This document shows positions 6,346-10,000 of a stretch of DNA of 10,000 nucleotides, one piece after another. Each line of letters begins with the position of its first letter. Positions within the stretch are counted from its first letter, which is position 1. Location: contig NC_091578.1 of assembly GCF_042767895.1 (NCBI RefSeq), forward strand, positions 7,419,378 to 7,429,377, written 5' to 3'. The notes beneath the pieces are model-generated. The model searched no databases, was not told where the DNA came from, and saw only the letters and a list, made by a program, of their open reading frames with translations. A program made the translations under genes and the position numbers. The DNA comes from Penaeus vannamei (Eukaryota; Arthropoda; Malacostraca; Decapoda; Penaeidae).

Positions 6346-6367
6346 CATCACTGATATTACAGTGATG
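6346..6367. repeat. Perfect 8-bp hairpin
   Basis: CATCACTG (6346-6353), a six-base loop ATATTA, then CAGTGATG (6360-6367). The stem does not extend outward and no U-run follows immediately. No function can be assigned. Confidence 0.75.
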
Positions 6368-6503
6368 TTTTCTGTGTATGTTAGAGAGCGTTTGTAGAGG
6401 TACACATGGGGGCAACTACAGAACCACGCTTGGAATGATTTATGAATGCAAAAATATTAATGTAAGCAACACACGGCATACAGGCCTACATATAGATACC
6501 ACA

Positions 6504-6548
6504 AGTCAATAAATGGACAGTATCTAACACAATAAAGGCAAAAAATTG
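6504..6548 (+). repeat. AATAAA-containing block, copy A
   Basis: Contains TCAATAAATG and, 23 bases further on, CAATAAAGGC followed by an A-run. The same two 10-mers in the same order occur at 7240-7287 with 25-base spacing. The similarity between the 10-mers is weak. Confidence 0.35.
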
Positions 6549-7239
6549 TGTTATTCAGAATCTCTCAGCGAATTAATGCTATAACGAATTACTATTATTA
6601 CGACTGATAAGCGTGTTGACTGAGTCAGAAAGGAAAAAAATGAACAAGAACAAAACCTAAAAAGTGGATCTACCTGCCTGTCATCGATTTAAGTTCCTCC
6701 TGAAAACCATTCCTAGACGTTCGTGTGAGTATAAGATCATATAGACATAAAAGCTTCTCCCCAAATAATGCTTGTCTACTTCTTTCATCAAGGCGCCCTG
6801 AAGAACCACGATTTCTTTAGTCTATCTACCCCTCCTCTCTTATTTTCTAAGTGAACCATTCCCAATAAAGAACTTTAATTCACTCTTGGATATTTGTATT
6901 TCCTGTTTTCCCTTTCCGTTTCCCTTGAGACTTGAAAGTTTACGTGAAACTAGCGTCTTAGTGTTATATCTTCCATGATACTTTGTTCACTGCTTTTAGA
7001 CGCCAATATTTTTGCTGTTCTTAGTTTTAGGGACTCATATCCTACATGTCTCTCTTGGTTATAATTTCGTATAACATTGGAGTATCATTGTTGTGTTAAC
7101 TTCCGCCTTGCCTCTGTCTTCAGTGCTGTCTTCTGATCCAATATTCTTCATGTCAGTATTGCTTACACCCTGATTTATCACGCCCACGTCTTAACTACTT
7201 CATCTTAGAATAAAAATCATATCTCTTACTCCCTCCGAA

Positions 7240-7287
7240 AATCAATAAATGTGAGAGGTCGTACCACCAATAAAGGCTAAAAATCTG
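7240..7287 (+). repeat. AATAAA-containing block, copy B
   Basis: TCAATAAATG (7242-7251) and CAATAAAGGC (7268-7277), then TAAAAATCTG, resembling copy A 736 bases upstream. The copies might be two diverged 3' ends of one dispersed retroelement family, or chance similarity in AT-rich DNA. Confidence 0.35.
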
Positions 7288-7463
7288 TCTCGTTACTGGA
7301 AATCACCTCCATCTAACATTTTCCAAGATATATATTGACTCATTTCTCCCGTTGACCGAGGCAACAAAAGTGCTTATTGTTTCTTTCCTTCTATTATTAC
7401 TTTGTTTCCTTTCATTTATTTCGCATTTTAGTTCGTTATTGTAACGGACAAAATAAGCGAGAA

Positions 7464-7471
7464 TATAAAAG
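7464..7471 (+). promoter_or_regulatory. TATA-box-like motif
   Basis: TATAAAAG is a perfect TATA consensus, followed by CAGCAGC. No TCAKTY initiator lies 25-35 bases downstream, and the forward frame that follows (81 codons to 7727) lacks an ATG near its start and is unrecognised. Probably fortuitous. Confidence 0.2.
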
Positions 7472-7840
7472 CAGCAGCTAATTGCAACGGCACGATGACG
7501 TGTCAAGTAATATAACGCGAATTTGCGAAGCTAATGTATTACAAACCCAGGCCAACACTCTAGCAACTTTAATTTTCTTCCAGATTACCATTTCCCAGAA
7601 TGCCATTTTACATACACTAGTATATTTTTCACCAAAATACAATAAAATGAAAACTTACAAAAAAAAGCTTCACCAGAGTACAACGACAAGCAGAAAACAC
7701 ACTGACCCTTGCCCTTCGTGCAGCTGACAAGACTTGCAAAACAACAGCTATGACTACCAGCAATATGGCGGATCCCTCATGGTACTCATCACCCCCTGGA
7801 CATTTACACGGGAGACGTCTAATGGACTCTCCGTGTTTGC
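7472..7840. other. Unique sequence, no gene seen
   Basis: AT-rich to about 7690, then average composition. It provides the non-repetitive left flank of the 49-bp minisatellite. No family-level similarity was recognised in the open forward frame ending at 7727. Confidence 0.45.
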
Positions 7841-8437
7841 TCTGGGGGAGGGGAAGGGGAATAATGGGGGATAGGGAGAGGAAGAGGAGTAAAATGGGAA
7901 AGTGGAGGAGGAAGAGGGAATAGGGAGAGGAAGAGGGGTAAAATGGGAAAGTGGAGAAGGAAGAGGGAATAGGAGAGGAAGAGGAGGAAGAGGGAATAGG
8001 GAGAGGAAGAGGGGTAAAGTGGGAAAGTGGAGGAGGAAGAGGGAATAGGGAGAGGAAGAGGGGTAAAATGGGAAAGTGGAGGAGGAAGAGGGAATAGGGA
8101 GAGGAAGAGGGGTAAAATGGGAAAGTGGAGGAGGAAGAGGGAATAGGGAGAGGAAGAGGGGTAAAATGGGAAAGTGGAGGAGGAAGAGGGAATAGGGAGA
8201 GGAAGAGGAGTAAAATGGGAAAGTGGAGGAGGAAGAGGGAATAGGGAGAGGAAGAGGGGTAAAGTGGGAAAGTGGAGAAGGAAGAGGGAATAGGGAGAGG
8301 GAGGGGGTAAATCGGGGAGGTGGAGAAGGAGAAAGGAGAGAGGGAGAGGAAGGGGGGTAAAGTATGGAGGTGGAGGAGAAGAAAGGGGATAGGGGGAGGA
8401 AAGGGATAAAGCGGGGGGGGGGGGGTAGTGTGAGGGG
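7841..8437 (+). repeat. 49-bp purine-rich minisatellite, about 11 units plus one short unit
   Basis: Anchoring on ATAGGGAGAGG, units start at 7871, 7920, 7969, 7996, 8045, 8094, 8143, 8192, 8241 and 8290, all 49 bases apart except the 27-base unit at 7969, which has lost 22 bases. Diverged units follow at 8339 and 8389, and a partial unit precedes 7871. Units at 8045, 8094 and 8143 are identical, as are those at 7871 and 8192. Key elements per unit are GAGGGAATAGGG, GAAGAGGGGTAAA and TGGGAAAGTGG. Since 49 is not a multiple of 3, the minus-strand translation cycles through all three frames and shows a 49-residue Pro/Ser/Leu/Phe repeat in each. This is a repeat artefact, not protein evidence. 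Confidence 0.95.
8413..8425 (+). repeat. Poly-G run (G13)
   Basis: Thirteen consecutive G mark the point where the 49-bp periodicity collapses into irregular purine sequence. Length is likely unstable and prone to sequencing error. Confidence 0.9.
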
Positions 8438-8612
8438 GGATGAGGAAACGCGGGAGGAGGAGGGAGCAGAGCGGGAGAGGGAAGGAGGAGGAGAAAGAAG
8501 GGGGCAGAGCAGGAGAAGGCAGCAATGGGGAAGGAGAGGGGAGAACGGGAGGGGAAGGAAGAAGAGAGAGGAGGGGAGATAAGGAGGCAGAGTAGGAGGG
8601 GGAGAATAATAC
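8438..8612 (+). repeat. Degenerate purine-rich tail of the 49-bp array
   Basis: Continues G/A-rich (GGGAGGAGGAG and GCAGAGCGGGAG, GCAGAGCAGGAG, GCAGAGTAGGAG variants) without a fixed period that I can confirm. Probably old, diverged units of the same array. Confidence 0.7.
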
Positions 8613-8688
8613 AAGGCTCTTCACACTTGGAGTGGTTGATCACACGGGGCTACTGAAGGATGTACTTGAGGACGTCAATGTTTCACCT

Positions 8689-9057
8689 TGTTTTCCCTTT
8701 CTTTCTTCCTTTCTTTCTTTCTTTCCTTCTCTTCCTTTCTTACTTACTTTCTTTCCTTCTTTCTTTTTCCTTTCTTGTTTACTTTCTTTCTTTCTTTCTT
8801 TCCTTATTTTTTCTTTCTTACTTTCTTTTTTTCCTTTTTTCTTTCTTTCTTTTTTTCTTTCTTTCCTTCTTTCTTCTTTCTTCCTTGCTTTCTTTCTTTT
8901 CTTCTTTCCATTTTCTTTCTTTCCGTTTTCTTTTTCCTTTCTTTCTTTCTTTCTTTCCTTCTTTTTTCTTTCTTTCTTTCTTTCTTTCTTTCTTTTTTTA
9001 TTCTTTCTTTCTTACTTTCGTTCTTTCCTTTTCTCTTTCTTTCTTTCCTTTGTTGTT
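8689..9057 (+). repeat. Degenerate (CTTT)n tetranucleotide tract
   Basis: About 370 bases of TTTC/CTTT repeats interrupted by CC, TTTTTT and occasional TACTT. All three plus frames are open for about 135-146 codons as Phe/Ser/Leu strings. The sequence contains essentially no A-containing stop triplets until about 9070. No protein evidence. Confidence 0.95.
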
Positions 9058-9091
9058 TTGTATATCAAATAAATGATGTCACTAATTATGT

Positions 9092-9515
9092 TTGAAGATG
9101 AACAACAATGCTAAAGTAACATACATAATAATGGTAATAGTAACTAAAACAACAAAGATGATGGTAATTATGATAATTAGCATTAGCATTACTAACAATA
9201 ATGGTAGAGATGGTAGTAATGCTTCTAATACTATTACAATTACTACTTCTGATAGTTCTAAAAGTACAGCTGCTATTAGTACTACTACTTTTACCGATGA
9301 TAATGATGTTAGTAATACCAGTGCTGGTGATAATGATATCAACAACAATAACAAAAGCGATAAAAATGACAACAATGATAATAATAATGATAATGGCAGC
9401 GATAATGATAACAATAGCAGTAATAATAATAACATTAACAATAACAACAACAATAATACAGTATAAACAACAATAATACAGTATAAACAATAATGATAAC
9501 AATGATGATAATAAT
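9092..9515 (+). repeat. Degenerate AAT/GAT-type trinucleotide tract with persistent triplet phase
   Basis: A long run of triplets such as AAT, GAT, AGT, ACT, AAC, GGT and GCT. In the frame 9092-9466 nearly every triplet after about 9179 ends in T or C, giving an Asn/Ser/Thr/Asp-rich open frame of about 124 codons that ends in TAA. The first triplet is TTG, with an ATG at 9098. The composition matches decayed (AAT)n, which is by far the simplest reading. A coding origin is discussed as a finding. Confidence 0.8.
9446..9490 (+). repeat. Perfect 20-bp tandem duplication (2.25 copies)
   Basis: CAATAATACAGTATAAACAA at 9451-9470 is repeated exactly at 9471-9490, and the identity extends back to 9446. 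Perfect identity marks it as the most recent event in the AAT-rich region. It places two in-frame-looking stops (TATAAA) close together. Confidence 0.95.
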
Positions 9516-9680
9516 TGTAGCATTATCTTTAACATTAATATTGATATCAATATCTATATTATCAGTGTCTAAACTATTGTCATTATTATCAATATTTTCA
9601 TTTTCATTTAGTATCATTTTCATTATTGGCAAATTGACATCTTATCATGATCATTATACTTCAAAATTACCGCCATCATT
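9516..9680 (+). repeat. ATT/ATC-type tract, reverse polarity of the preceding AAT/GAT tract
   Basis: From about 9516 the plus strand is built of ATT, ATC, TCA and TTC elements (CATTATTATC, TTTTCATTTTCATT), the complements of the motifs found on the plus strand before 9515. This makes an imperfect, diffuse inverted arrangement. Individual arms match only partly (for example 12 of 15 between 9496-9510 and the complement near 9580-9595). Confidence 0.65.
9538..9553. repeat. 16-bp perfect palindrome
   Basis: ATATTGATATCAATAT reads the same on both strands, centred on the GATATC at 9543-9548. It lies just after the point where the AAT-type tract changes polarity. Confidence 0.9.
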
Positions 9681-9767
9681 ACTATTGACAACGCTATCAT
9701 CCTTCTGACACAGTGAGAACAACCACATACAGAAACACCATCCTCTTCTCCGGTATCCTCTTGTTTG
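9681..9767. other. Short unique bridge into the 29-bp array
   Basis: Non-repetitive at first. From 9741 the motif TCCTCTT appears at 9741, 9756 and 9768, suggesting truncated units before the regular array begins. Confidence 0.5.
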
Positions 9768-10000
9768 TCCTCTTGGAATTAGCCACCACACGGATGTCCT
9801 CTTAGGATCAGTTTCCAAACAGTTGTCTCTCGGAATCGAACGCAACAAATGTCAGCATGAAATCAGTCACTAAAGACGTGTTTTCTTAAAATCAGTCGCC
9901 AATTACTTGTCTTTTTGGAATTAGTCGTCAAATAACTCCTCTTAGAATAAATCAACAAAATATCATCCTTTAGGTTTTGGTCTACTAAAAATGGTCTAAA
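9768..10000 (+). repeat. Diverged ~29-bp tandem array, eight units, running off the window
   Basis: Units begin at 9768, 9797, 9826, 9852, 9881, 9910, 9937 and 9966 (lengths 29, 29, 26, 29, 29, 27, 29 and 29), with a ninth starting at 9995. The shared pattern is TCCTCTTRGAATCAGTC, then a C/A-rich middle (RCCAAA), then a TTG-like end. Units differ from one another at many positions, so the array is old. There are no unique spacers between units, so it is not a CRISPR array. Confidence 0.8.

Larger units (their letters stand above)
6368..7463. other. AT-rich unique intergenic sequence
   Basis: About 1.1 kb with short frames in all six phases. AATAAA hexamers occur at 6508, 6531, 6864, 7209, 7244 and 7269, as expected for AT-rich DNA, though two pairs of them share context (6504-6548 and 7240-7287, listed separately). 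A minus-strand frame of 67 codons (7506-7303) is unrecognised and considered chance. Confidence 0.5.

Noticed and set aside
7629..8643. Three overlapping minus-strand open frames of 274-331 codons with a 49-residue repeat
   Set aside because: The 49-bp unit is not a multiple of 3, so the same peptide necessarily rotates through all three frames. This is a repeat artefact.
8632..9095. Phe/Leu/Ser-rich forward frames resembling membrane segments
   Set aside because: A CTTT tract encodes Phe, Leu and Ser in every frame. No stops are expected.
9830..9840. Box B-like CGTTCGATTCC on the minus strand
   Set aside because: It falls inside a unit of the 29-bp array and has no box A partner at the right distance.
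9768..10000. CRISPR-like reading of the ~29-bp array
   Set aside because: Units are contiguous and diverged, with no unique spacers, and the surrounding DNA is eukaryotic in character.

Overview
This window reads as intergenic, repeat-dense eukaryotic (animal) DNA. I could not identify any intact protein-coding gene, rRNA or functional tRNA. Roughly 40% of the 10 kb is microsatellite, minisatellite or strand-biased low-complexity sequence, including (AC)45, (AT)26, (CCT)18, (CCT)23, degenerate (CTTT)n and (AAT)n tracts, and arrays with 18-, ~33-, 49- and ~29-bp units. There are no bacterial operons, ribosome binding sites or dense coding. Such extreme simple-repeat density is well known in decapod crustaceans, especially penaeid shrimps. 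A crustacean source is therefore my best guess, made from repeat texture alone and not from any diagnostic gene.

Layout, left to right. Positions 1-60 are unremarkable. 60-420 is a CpG- and GC-rich segment with a C12 run. 451-573 holds a short 40-bp-period duplication and a T-rich pyrimidine tract. 574-1061 is unique sequence with a minus-strand pair of RNA polymerase III box A/box B look-alikes (739-793). 1062-1842 is an almost pure C/T tract containing a ~33-bp diverged array (1314-1442) and a clean 18-bp minisatellite of 15 units (1563-1834). 2035-2073 looks like the polyadenylated 3' end of a minus-strand retroposed transcript. 2431-2612 is a compound (AC)/(AT) microsatellite. 2626-2805 carries a decayed, probably LINE-derived, reverse-transcriptase fragment. 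2806-3902 is unique and contains a cluster of dyads around a CRE palindrome (3248-3306) and a 15-bp-arm hairpin (3604-3645) that includes a TATA-like motif.

3903-5018 is C/T-rich sequence that becomes a 670-bp CCT/CCA trinucleotide tract with an internal 205-bp-offset duplication. 5019-7840 is the longest mostly unique stretch. It contains a plus-strand box A/box B pair (5802-5852), an 8-bp perfect hairpin (6346-6367), two similar AATAAA-containing blocks and a TATA-like motif. 7841-8437 is a 49-bp purine-rich minisatellite and 8438-8612 its degenerate continuation. 8689-9057 is a CTTT-type tract of the opposite strand polarity. 9092-9515 is a degenerate AAT/GAT tract, which flips to ATT/ATC polarity near a 16-bp perfect palindrome (9538-9553). 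9768-10000 is a diverged ~29-bp tandem array that runs off the window.

Most long open frames (1144-1890, 4020-5067, 7629-8643, 8632-9095, 9082-9466) are products of low-complexity sequence that lacks stop codons, not genes. There is no gene circuit to reconstruct. The interest here is in repeat dynamics (homogenised versus diverged units, strand switches, non-B-DNA potential) and a few transposon remnants. I did not find a convincing new biological system.
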